Assembly (NCBI GenBank): GCA_963281255.1 | Contig: OY725492.1 | Location: 3,897,104 to 3,961,103 of the forward strand | DNA: 64,000 bases | Direction of reading: 5' to 3' | DNA from: Aphrocallistes beatrix | Lineage: Eukaryota; Porifera; Hexactinellida; Sceptrulophora; Aphrocallistidae | Shown: positions 1 to 13,400 of the stretch, in pieces | How the letters are laid out: the number at the start of each line of letters is the position of its first letter | Position numbering within the stretch: position 1 is the first letter of the stretch | Position numbers and translations under genes: made by a program | The notes under the pieces: generated by a model | The model's database searches: none | What the model saw: the letters and a program-made list of their open reading frames with translations, nothing else | Told to the model about the DNA's origin: nothing

Positions 1-1122
1 CCCCGAAGGATCACACCAAAGGAGCCTCTGCCTATTAGCTAGCATTGCGTGTGTAGGGCCGCCCATCCATCCGTCCTCTCTTTCTCTCTAGTTAGTCTCA
101 ACCTCGGCTCTGAATCCCATAAGATGTGTATTATTGTACTATCTAGCTTAGTTTTGTATGTCACTGTAATTTTAACAGAGTTATCTGATTGCTAAATATG
201 TAGTGGTACATATCAGGATCCTGTGTTTTGAACTGTTTACTGTTACTATTTAAACCTATCTGTATACACACTTTATTCACCAGAGTTAATGATACTCACA
301 AACATATTTAGACATTAGATGTAGAGCGAAGTACGAGTACGGTACATGCTACATTATTCAAATGGGTTCACGACCAAACATGATACACGATTAATCACCT
401 AGATCGATACAATAGCAATAATAGAAGGGTCGTCTGGGAACCTGATGCCGTCTAGTCTCTACTTCTTTGCATTCGTGCTTACGTAACTGTACGAGCAGAC
501 CTCAGTTGCGCATTGTTATGAAGGCGGATTTAATTTGGTAAATTTGATACTTGGTTTTGAAGGATCTTTGTTAGTTAACTTTGATATCTTTTATGGTGAC
601 ATTTTTGATGAATTATATTCCATCGTTTTTCTACATTTTTTACATTCATCCAAAGCTTTGGAATCCTGTAACCAGCTGTAAGAATGCAATCCATTGTGTG
701 AAGATTGCAGGAGCACAAAGCTAGATGTAACAGAGATGTCCAGATGCTCTGTAATGCTAGCTGTTTTGTTTGTACAAACAAGCCACACTTCACAATGAAA
801 TTAGTCCGTCAAATATTCAAACATTGTCTTCTGACTATTGATAGCTCTCTTAATAAGCCTTAGCTCTTCACTCTAATCTAATTGTCGATAATAGAGAACA
901 TGCTATATACTAACTTTAACGGCTACTAGACTGGGATTTATAGACGTATATTCTGAATATCGTATTTTTAAGCTATGATGAATTATTTGTTTGCTTACAG
1001 TAGGTACATAAAGTAAAAAATCTCAAAAATATCCCGTCGTAAAGGGCCCGGCCCGTCCCTTTTTCTATCAACTTATTTGATTAATAACATTGCATAACAC
1101 GTGGAATAGCATATCTTGTACA
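1..1122. other. Intergenic or intronic AT-rich sequence at left edge
   Basis: No convincing coding frame was found on either strand. The stretch around 930-1010, with a motif close to GAATATCGTATTT, resembles dispersed repeats seen again near 14140 and 53630. The sequence ends in a plausible splice acceptor, cttgtacag, just before the exon-like fragment that follows. Confidence 0.4.
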
Positions 1123-1307
1123 GAGCAATGCTCCTAACTCTGAGGGAGATCCGAATGATTCAATGGAAGGGGAAGTACATCGCCAAGATTGCCTACCTCG
1201 GGAAGATGTATGATGCTGTCCTAGCTGCTAAGAGAAGGCCCATTCGGTTCAAGTATCCCAAGATCTCTTTTGACCGCACTTTGCTATACATTAAAGATCC
1301 TAAATAA
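1123..1307 (+). CDS. Terminal-exon-like fragment, unrecognised
   Basis: A GC-richer open stretch of about 60 codons follows a T-rich acceptor (cttgtacag) and ends in TAA. It encodes a basic, tyrosine-rich segment that includes RPIRFKYPKISFDRTLLY. No in-frame ATG is needed if this is the last exon of a gene whose earlier exons lie left of the window, although an ATG does occur two codons in. Its composition contrasts with the AT-rich flanks, as real exons here do. I do not recognise the family. It could also be a chance ORF or a retained gene fragment. Confidence 0.35.
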
Positions 1308-2260
1308 TCCTCAAAACATTTCAGATCATCGCTATTCGGTTAAATAAATTAGAAAGTTATTAGATATTTTAAATTCATAGTACTCACCCATATGGTGACA
1401 TCTTTCATATATTCCCATTTTATTTTAAACCCGAAATTCGATATAGATTTTGATTCCTCCTAATTCACAATCGAGATAAAATTCATGTGTTCAGGGGAAT
1501 CTTACTCTTAGAGATCTTTGGAGAGTAATAGAGGCACTCAAAATCATTGATAGTACGTATATATTTTCCTGTGTTTTTTATATGAAGAAAGACTGCAATT
1601 TACAAGGAGAGAAATACCAAGTTAATTTGTGCTAAGATCCAACTCATACGTATTATTACGTGTAGCTATTCATTCTATCACATTCTTGCACTACGTATTT
1701 GTTATGCTACTTCTGCTCATTACGTATTCTCGCGATAATCGCATGCTTCGAAGCTAGCAACACATCTTAGTGCAGCCAATCAGTCTAGAATCCTGACGTC
1801 AAGAAAGTACCCTTATAATGCATTCTTATTCGAGATTTCTTTTGACGTTTTCGTTTCTAATGAATGATTTGCACCACAAATTGCATCATAACTCATGAAT
1901 TATTATCAGACAGTATTTGCACACTCCCGGTTTTAGCGGGCAAGCTTCTTCGATATTTTTCACGTAATATCCAAGAATTCTTTGATAGGCACTCTTTTAT
2001 TAGGAACATATATGTGATGTTTCTAAATTTCTCTTCTCTTTCATGAATTCCAGTCCCTTTGTTCCATTTCTAACCCCAGTAACATTATATCCATAGTACA
2101 TACTTGTGAGGCGTATCGAATTCTTATCAGTTTTCGTGATTTAGACGGCTTTGTTGTTATAAAAGGCATCAGGTAATACTGTTCTTTCAGTTTAGTCTGA
2201 GCACCAATATCTCTCATTTACTTTTCATTTCTAGTTCAACTCTTTAGATTCCAACATCCG
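1308..2260. other. Intergenic region
   Basis: AT-rich, with no coding frame that I can support. A T-rich acceptor ending at 2247 lies 13 bases before the next start codon. Confidence 0.4.
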
Positions 2261-4808
<2,548 letters not shown>

Positions 4809-5793
4809 TCGTGTGTTCCATTGATAAGGGTCTGTTTCTTTCCAGTAGCCTCTTACCTTGAGAAGGTAGTAGCAACGGTCTTTCTTGTCTAGCTGTTGTA
4901 AGTATTTTATCTTGTTTTTATTTTTGTATCTCCTATCTCGTTGTGTTCATCTACCGCTTATGAATTCCCAATATACGTAGTATCTAGTAGTCTAGATGTC
5001 CTTAGTAGGTGTATCCTGTTAGATTTGTAAATATTGCTCTCTTGAACTCTTTCCGGTTTATCATAAACAAACTTTTGTTTACTGGAATCTTGATTGAATT
5101 TATCTCAGCAATATTATGATGGCGTTTTCTACTTTTTCTCATACAGCAGCTTTAGCAAGAAACCATTTATCCTCGGCCTAGAATTGATCGCTTATATTTC
5201 TCTATTATATTATGTTGTGTGTGGAAGGTACTTATTATTTCGATTCGATAGATTCAGTACTATTGTTATTTTGGATTTTCGTGCTATTTCTTAATATATA
5301 TTCTCGTAGTGACCGGCTGAGCTTGAACATTACATTGCTATTGATATTATCTCTTTATTATTTTCTAATAACTGGGAAGGCGAAGGGATTGATTTGTTGA
5401 TTCATAATAGGTCAGGGATTTTTCTAGAAATAAAAATCAGGAGGGGCAATTTGACACATGAAAAAGGGGGTGTGAAGTTAGTAACTGGTTTGCCTGCTTT
5501 CAGGGAGGGGGCTGGGGGTGTTCGTAGAGAATTGACTAAAAACTTTAATAAAACGTTGATTTTATTTAATTGATTGTTGTACTCAACGACTAATTTTAAG
5601 TTAACAGTAACAAGATATTGAGAATTTGTAAGAACCAATATATCGAACCTCAGTAGCTGAATTCACCAATTTAATTCCGCGTCCGATCGCATTTATTATG
5701 GCTGCGAACGGTCAATTAATTTAGAATACAAATGTGTGTGTGATTTATTGGTTGCAATGTTATAGCAATTCAAACTCGCTTGTACAAGTCTGA
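4809..5793. other. Intergenic region
   Basis: Holds the 3' untranslated part of the ZCCHC24-like gene and the upstream region of PSMA3. No coding frame or repeat was recognised. An acceptor-like TTATAG lies about 28 bases before the PSMA3 ATG. Confidence 0.4.
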
Positions 5794-6561
5794 ATGAGTT
5801 CCATTGGTACTGGTTACGACGTGTCTGCCGGTCAGTTTTCACCTGACGGCCGAGTGTTCCAAGTAGAGTACGCCCACAAGGCAGTGGAGAACAGTGGGAA
5901 CGTAATCGCCATGCGGTGCTCCCAGGGGATCGTGCTCGGAGTAGAGAAGCTCGTCACTTCGAAGCTCTACGAGCCAGGCGCCAACTCGCGCCTCTTCGCC
6001 ATAGACGAGCACATCGGCATGGCTGCGGGGGGTGTTATAGCAGATGGGAGGCGCGTGGTGAGAGTCGCGAGGGACGAAGCAGCCAGCTACCGAAGTAGGT
6101 ACGGACTGCCCTGTCCCGTGCACGTGTTGAGTGAGCGTGTCGCCAGCTACATGCATGTCTACACGCTGTACGGGTTCACGCGGCCTCTGGGGTGCAGCGT
6201 TATCCTCGGCAGCTATGACGTCAAGAAGGAAAAGCCCGAGCTCTACATGATCGAGCCCTCGGGGACCTGTTGGGGGTACTTGGGCTGTGCGATTGGGAAG
6301 GCTAGACAGGGAGCCAAAACCGCGATTGAGAAAGTTCTCGCCGGGAAAGATCTGAATCATGATGATCTCGTGAAGGAGACGGCAAAGGTAGTCTACGAGG
6401 TTCATGATGAGATGAAAGATAAGCATTTTGAATTGGAATTAGGTTGGGTGGGGAAACAATCGAATGGATTTTACGAAAAAGTTCCCGAGAAGTTGTTTAC
6501 AGAGGCGGAGAAGTATGGGAAAGCAGCTCTAGAGGAATCAGATTCCGACGGCGATACTTAG
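5794..6561 (+). CDS. PSMA3: Proteasome subunit alpha type-3 (alpha7), single exon
   Basis: An intact 255-residue ORF, the same length as human PSMA3 as I recall it. It begins MSSIGTGYD and carries the alpha-subunit signature FSPDGRVFQVEYA near residue 16, the part that packs against the 19S gate. The body contains the alpha-family block CAIGKARQGAKTAIEK, and the tail is acidic (EESDSDGDT), as in the vertebrate protein. Alpha subunits lack the catalytic N-terminal threonine and form the outer rings of the 20S core. The gene has no intron, which is unusual beside its intron-bearing neighbours, but codon composition is like theirs and nothing suggests decay. The ATG is the first in frame. Confidence 0.97.
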   Translation: MSSIGTGYDVSAGQFSPDGRVFQVEYAHKAVENSGNVIAMRCSQGIVLGVEKLVTSKLYEPGANSRLFAIDEHIGMAAGGVIADGRRVVRVARDEAASYRSRYGLPCPVHVLSERVASYMHVYTLYGFTRPLGCSVILGSYDVKKEKPELYMIEPSGTCWGYLGCAIGKARQGAKTAIEKVLAGKDLNHDDLVKETAKVVYEVHDEMKDKHFELELGWVGKQSNGFYEKVPEKLFTEAEKYGKAALEESDSDGDT

Positions 6562-7725
6562 ATTTAGTTTTAGTAGCAAACAAGTTGACTCAGTTATCTC
6601 TGGCTTGTATTATTGAGATTAGTTTGTGAATGGATATGATTAAATGATAGTAAACCGTTGCTGTGACTAGAACAGTAATTCACAGTTTAGCTGTACCCCT
6701 GTCGCTTCCCCCTCCTCCTACTTGCCAGATGCAGTTTGAACCTCAGATTGTAACCATACTTTAGTGGTAATTAATTCTACGTCTAGGAGACGAATATACA
6801 CTGATAGGATTCTAAAGACTTCTAAGTCTATCAGTTACTAGGCAAAGGGTTTAATTAACAAAGTTACTGAACTAATTATGGTACATATTACAAATACCTC
6901 ATATGTGAAATGGATTTTCTTTGGTTCATTATTTCATAATCCTTTGTCGTTGTGATGTGCTTGTGTTTGAAATTAGAACCGTTACTTCGCTATATGTATA
7001 ATGGGCTATGGCTTAATTATTAAAGTTTGTAGAATCGGGTATACGACTGTGAGTAGGTAATACTTCTGAGATTCAACACTCCTTCGTTGTTACATACTCA
7101 AATGGAGCAAACTAAGGACACTCAACCCACGCGGTATTACAAACGAGAAGCGATTTAGCATTTAAGGCAAGAGCTCTACCTATGGATAATCCATAACTCA
7201 ATGTGATGCAACAGGAGTTCCTTTAGTAGAGATTGCCGCATGGAAATATGTTGTATAAGCATATATCGTAATCATGTTGTTTGTATTATTACGTCATAAT
7301 GTACCTCATATAATAAATTTCTATTAAATACAGCATTCCATTTTTTAGAATGACTGAATGAATGTTTTAGGTGATATAGATCCTTTCTCTACGCAATCCT
7401 ATTGTTCTTTGGTATACACTATAAGTGTAGGCACTATTTTATTATAATTGACAGTACTCACACTGTCTGTATTTGCTGCAGACTAGAACTTGTGCCTTTT
7501 ATATTATGATTTTGTCCCTTCCAGCTTGAAGGCGACTAATGTATCTACTGATCTAACACTATCTGTTTCCTATAGGATGTAAATTCAGCCGCTTATGCGC
7601 TAAATAAATAGATGTCAGTAATAATGGCCCTGCATGCGTGTACTTAGTACACAAGGGTGCTACCTCTCTGCTAAGTTGGTTACTTGGTAGTGTTTTTGAT
7701 AGAACCTCCTCCGCTCTCTCTCGGA
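6562..7725. other. Intergenic region
   Basis: AT-rich. I saw no coding frame, tRNA or clear repeat. A T-rich acceptor-like TTTTTGATAG lies about 24 bases before the cyclin T start codon. Confidence 0.4.
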
Positions 7726-9588
7726 ATGACTCAGAATGGAGGGATTCAACATCTCAATCGCTCGGAAAACTGGTATTTCAGCAAAGAGGAGCTAGATAGG
7801 ACTCCATCCATCCGACACGGGATGGACAAGTCGAAGGAATTGAATGCGAGGCAGCACGCGGCCAGTTTCATCCAGGACATGGGGCTCCGACTGAAAGTTA
7901 CCCAAGTGGTTATCAACACGAGCGTGGTCTACATGCACCGATTCTACATGCACCACTCCTTCAAGGTGTTCCACCGCCACCAGATCGCCACCGCCTGCAT
8001 ATTCCTGGCCTGCAAGATTGAGGAGCAGCCTAGGCGCATTCTCGATATCGTCAAGGCCTTCCTCACTTGCAAGGGGCAGTCAACCGCGAATTTGGAGCGC
8101 AGAAGGTACTGGTTATATCCGAGTACATTGAATCCCTCTAGCTACCCGAAATAGAATATATGCGAATAAATTCAGAGTAGAACGATTCTGTGCATTGTCT
8201 TTTCCCTCTTTGGTTGCTTGACTCTACTGCCAGTATTGGATTTCTCTCCAATGTCCACCTGCGTACTGGAATATTCCCGAATGACCAAACGCCTTGCCTC
8301 CATCCCTTCTTTCAGTCTGAGGCATCGCCTGTGTGTCTGATCTATTTATATCTTGCTCCTTTAGTAACGAATACCTCCAGCTGGAAGAGAGAATCAAGAA
8401 CAATGAACTGCTGCTGCTGGAGACGTTAGGATTCGAAGTTACGATTGACCACCCACACCACTACCTCATGAGGAGCACTCAGCTGGTGAAAGTGAGCAAA
8501 GACCTCGCCCAGATCTCCTACTTCATGGCGCACAACAGCCTCCTCCTCACCACGATGTGTCTCGAGTACAAGCCTCAGACGGTGACCTGTGTCTGCATCA
8601 ACCTCTCCTGCAGATGGAAGGACATCGTGATCCCGCTCAGCTCCGAGAACAAGCACTGGTCCCAGTACATCGACCACACCCTCACTCAGGACAAGCTCAC
8701 CAACCTCACGCTCGAATTCCTGGACATCATCGCTTCCTGTCCAAGTCGGTTGAAGAACCGGATAGAGGAATACTGTAAGAACAGAGCCGCACCCTCTCAG
8801 CCCCCTCCCCCTCCCCCCGGGACATCCGGCACCCCTTCTGTCCCTCCCCAGATGGTCAGGAATGCGAGCATTCCTGATGCGAAGAGAGTTCGCTACTCCA
8901 GTTCTGAAACAGGAGAGGGATCACAACACATCCCCTCAGCCTCCTCCTCTTCCTCCCAGCCCCTCATCCGGGGGCCTCACCCCCACGCACCCATCTCACT
9001 AACTGCCTCCAACTCAGGTCAGTACCGACTAGCTTCTATCTAGATTCTAGAGAAGATCAGGAGCGTCCTTCGGTAATAAGCAATTAAAATCTGCCATGTG
9101 ACAGCTCTATTCTCATTAGCGTAGTCAATATTGGCGATTATCATCAATTTCAATGTTCGGACTAGGGATGGAGTCAGGTATGAAGCCATTCTGTTGCACT
9201 CCTTTGAAATCACCATATGTGTACTGACCTGCTGTGCTAAAGTATTTACACTGCTTATGCATCCTCTAGATAGAACTGGATTAGGGAGCTACCACAACTC
9301 GGGGAGTTGCTGGTCTCTCCTTATGTGTAATTACGCGTAATTAACTAATTAGTGAGTTATGTCACTTCCCAAGTTACTCATCCCTCAGGACACCAGCACC
9401 CGCTCCACCAGGCAGGCCCTCCCCCACTCAAACGAGACAACTCTCTGCCCAAACCCTCCTACCCCGCCACCAGACCCTTGAACTCACAAACTATACAGCC
9501 AAAAGACGACAAACAGAAAAAGGACGGACAGATGCGATACAACATCCCACACAGAATTCCTAACCGGGATGATTCTAAGAGAACTTGA
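7726..9588 (+). CDS. CCNT1: Cyclin T, 3 exons
   Basis: Exons 7726-8105, 8365-9017 and 9389-9588 join in frame (phases 2 then 1) to 410 residues. The first cyclin fold opens with NWYFSKEEL and contains INTSVVYMHRFYM and ACKIEEQPRRI. Exon 2 carries LGFEVTIDHPHHYL and the second fold (SKDLAQISYFMAHNSLLLTT). This pattern is diagnostic of cyclin T, the regulatory partner of CDK9 in P-TEFb, which releases paused RNA polymerase II. The tail is proline/serine-rich and much shorter than that of vertebrate CCNT1/2. I cannot tell CCNT1 from CCNT2, and this may be a single pre-duplication gene. The ATG at 7726 follows a stop-free but non-ATG upstream extension. Confidence 0.93.
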
Positions 9589-10471
9589 TTCTTTGTCCCC
9601 CACTAGCTCAATTCTCCCCCTATACCCCCACCCCCTTACTCTCCCACTCCACTAGGTAGAATATCCAATTATTTAAGAGAGAAAGAGAGTATTGCGCAGC
9701 AGAGGCAGACTTGGAAGGAGAGGTTCTGTTGTGAGATTGGCCTGGACACTGTCTGACTGACTCTGATTCTGATCTAGTTTAGACTTATTTCACTCTTGCT
9801 ACTGCTGTGCTGCCTGACTCTGTCTTTCCACTCCTTCTCTTCCCTTTTAAGAGTTGTAAAATACACCGTGTAGAATTAAACTTGAAATTCATATTTTATC
9901 ATTTAATTTAAATCTAATTAATAATCTCAGTTCCCAGACCTACGTACGTAACTCTTGAACGGGAGGTAGTTTATAGTATTGCGATGTAAGGACAATATGC
10001 TCTCTATCTAGCACGAACAATACTATGAAGTCCTCCGGGAAAGGAACACTTTCTAATTACAAGGAAATTCCCTTGCTTATGGAAATATATGCCAATAATA
10101 TCCGTATATACTCGAATAGTAGCCGAGATTATTAATGTTTAGCTCCTTTTACCCACTGAAGACCATTAACATTTCAGATATAAGTAAGAGAGTTTTCAAT
10201 TAATATTACCGCACGAGTGAATCAAGAAATGGTAAAAAGGAAGAACTTACTATCAATATTTTTTAATAGGTAAAAAAATTAGCACCATCAGCTCTGGGGG
10301 CCGATTATTCGAGGGACGGGTCTATTCGAGTATATACGGTACATTAACACCACTGGGTCATAATGCAAATTCGGATAAGAAGTACGTACGTATCTTGATA
10401 GTCCTGACGCACTTCATAACGAGAATATTCGTTAATTAGGAGTGGCAGGTGTACGTACATTTAGTCTTAGT
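9589..10471. other. Intergenic region with a MITE-like inverted repeat
   Basis: Apart from the inverted repeat listed separately at 10102-10339, I see only untranslated AT-rich sequence. A stop codon at about 10433 closes the DHX38 frame upstream of its first ATG. Confidence 0.4.
10102..10339. repeat. MITE-like inverted repeat
   Basis: A perfect 18-base inverted repeat, CCGTATATACTCGAATAG at 10102-10119 and its complement at 10322-10339, bounds about 200 non-coding bases. Fifteen bases of the same arm recur alone at 61906-61920. This suggests a short non-autonomous DNA transposon, but the target duplication is not clear. Confidence 0.5.
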
Positions 10472-13400
10472 ATGTGTGAGAAGCAGAAAAACGAGGGAGT
10501 TACCGAGAAGAACATACTCCCGGGAATAGCTCTCGGGGAAGAGAAAGGAGGGCTGTTCTTGAGAAAGAGGGCGAACCAAGAGGATAGGACTGATTCGACA
10601 GGTCCTAAGAAGTCCCTATTAGGCTTGGATGTTCTGGCTAGGGAGAGGAAGAAATTGCAGGAAGAGGAGAGTTTCAAAACTCCCCGTGTGAGAGCCAACC
10701 CTCCTCCCAGCGCTTCTAACGACGGTAGAGCGCAGAGGTTTTCCCATTCTCACGCTGAGAAGAGAGATAGGAATGTGAGCAGCAGGCGGTACCGCACTCA
10801 GAACGACACTCCTGGGGCGAGTCACGAGATCCAAGTGAGTGGGCGTGACAGGTGGCACGAGGAAGTGAGAAATCGGGAGATGCGACACCCGCTCTACGCG
10901 ACAACGCAGCACTCTAAGCACGAGACCTCCAGGAAGAGAGATGACAACTCCAGCTCCAGGAGACAGAGCTCCAGACGAGAGACGTCATTCACTCCCACGC
11001 CTGATAGTAGACTCCGCAAGCAGATGCTCACTCCATCCAGGGCCACATGGGACGATAAGGAACAGGTCACTTTAACTGAACTCAATTACAAATGCTCCTC
11101 GCATCCATGGTTTAATTAACTATTTGTTGTGTAGAAATCGGTGACTAATCAGCCCTGGGATACACCAAGTTCCAACCTTCCCCCCTCCCCTGACCTCTCC
11201 CCCTCTGACACCTCCCCCTCCCGCCGAGAGTATCAAGAGGAACAGCGGCGACTGGAGCGAGCCTGGTACGACTTGGAGGAGCTGGGAGGGGAAGTTTTTG
11301 ACGAGGCTTGTCACTCCCTAGCGAAGCTCCCAGGCGAGTATGTGGAGAAGAAGGAGCAGCAAGTGAAGTCGAGGGAGACCGCCAGACAACGGGAGAGACG
11401 GAGGGACACAGAAATGTGGGAGGAGCACCAGATGTTCGTGAGTGGAACTGTTAAGAGGGCAATGCCGGCAGTGATTGATGAAGAGGAGGAGATCGGCAGA
11501 GTACATCTCTTGGTTAGTTAGAGCTGAATACTTCTATTCTATAGATACAAGCAACTATGCTTCTTTGCGTTGTATTTTGTGTGTCATATGTATATACCCT
11601 TTCAGCCTCTCCTGCATCATCTAATTTCGTTGGATATTTCCCAGGAATTTTAGGAAATACTTTTTCCATTTTTTCAGGTGTGAAAACTTTGGCGACACGA
11701 GCCATGGGTGTTAGGAGAAGTTCTTGAAGCTGTACTATTAGTTTGTCGATCGGGTTATTGTACCATCCAGAATGATATTCTCAAACTTTATGAATATTTT
11801 GGAAATTGGGATTAATTTTCCATATATTTAAAATATTTTGCGCATGCGCTGTTTTCATTTTAGCGCATGCGCTAAAACACTGTAGTGTTTCATATATTTA
11901 AAGTATTTTAAATATATGAAACACTACAGTGTTTTAGCGCATCCGCTAAAATGAAAACAGCGCATGCGCTAAAATATTCGACACGACACGACACGACACG
12001 ACACGACACGACACGACACGACACGACACGACACGACACGACACGACACGACACGACACGACACGACACGACACGACACGACACGACACAACACAACACA
12101 ACACAACACGACACAACACAACACAACACAACACGACACAACACAACACAACACTTTCCATGACATTTTACAAAATGCAATATGAAATATACATACTTGT
12201 CATATATTTAAAATATTTTAGCGCATGCGCTGTTTTCATTTTAGTGCATGCGCTAAAACACTGTAGTGTTTCATATATTTAAAATATTTTAAATATATGA
12301 AACACTACAGTGTTTTAGCGCATGCGCTAAAGTAAAACAGCGCATGCGCTAAAATATTTTAAATACCTCTAATTTTCCGTATTTCTTAGGTATCGAATCC
12401 TGTTCCGCCGTTCTTAGACGGTAGAGCTATTTTCTCCAGACAGCCAGAGCCAGTCATTCCCATCAAGGACCCGACCTCTGACCTCGCGGTTCTCAGCAAG
12501 AAGGGATCCAAACTGCTGCGGTACCACAGGGACGAGAAGGAGCGTAAAAAGGCGCAGAAAAAGGAGTGCCAATTAGCAGGCAGTAGGATGGGGGAAATTC
12601 TTGGCGTGAAAAGTGAGAGAGAGGAAGCAGGTGATGAGGATGAGAGCGACGGATCGAATTACAAGAGCAGCCATCAATTCGCTAAGTACCTCAGCAGCAA
12701 CAAGGAGGAAGGAAGCAGCCACTTCTCCCGCACGAAGACACTACAGCAGCAGAAACAGTACCTCCCCATCTACGCCTCCCGGGAGGACCTCCTCCAGCTG
12801 ATCAGGCAGAACCGTGTTATCATCATCGTGGGGGAGACCGGGTCCGGGAAGACCACACAGCTCACGCAGTACCTGTTCGAAGAGGGGATGGGACGGTTCG
12901 GGCTGATAGGATGCACTCAGCCGAGGCGAGTGGCCGCTATGAGTGTGGCTAAGCGCGTGTCTCAGGAGATGGGGGAGGAGCTGGGGGGACTGGTGGGGTA
13001 CTCGATCAGGTTTGAAGATGTCACGTCTAGTAAGACTAAAATCAAATATATGACTGACGGGATTCTGTTGAGGTTAGTCTCATCAATGCCAAAGTAATTT
13101 CGAATAAATACTTTCGTATTCTTATATTGAATTCTCCTGAAATGGACAAGGTTATTATATCGAAACTCCGTCAATTTATCAGTCATATAATTCCTCTGTT
13201 TAGAGAGTCGCTGAGGGACGCAGATCTCGATCAGTACTCGGCCATTATAATGGATGAAGCGCACGAGCGCTCTCTCAACACGGACGTACTGTTCGGGCTG
13301 CTGAGAGATGTGGTTGCGAGGAGGAGGGACCTCAAACTGATAGTGACCTCTGCTACCATGGATGCTGGCAAATTCTCAGATTTCTTTGGCAACGTTCCGA

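Noticed and set aside
1-38. Eleven codons ending in TAG at the left edge, possibly the tail of an upstream gene
   Set aside because: Too short to support; no splice signal or recognisable protein.
5839-6426. 195-residue minus-strand ORF
   Set aside because: Shadow of PSMA3 on the opposite strand, with no protein-like pattern.
7110-7200. tRNA-like stretch
   Set aside because: No consistent cloverleaf or A/B box pair could be drawn.
11908-12180. ORFs on both strands with repeated Arg-His-Asp-Thr-Thr or Arg-Val-Val-Ser-Cys
   Set aside because: They are translations of the ACACG microsatellite in a DHX38 intron.
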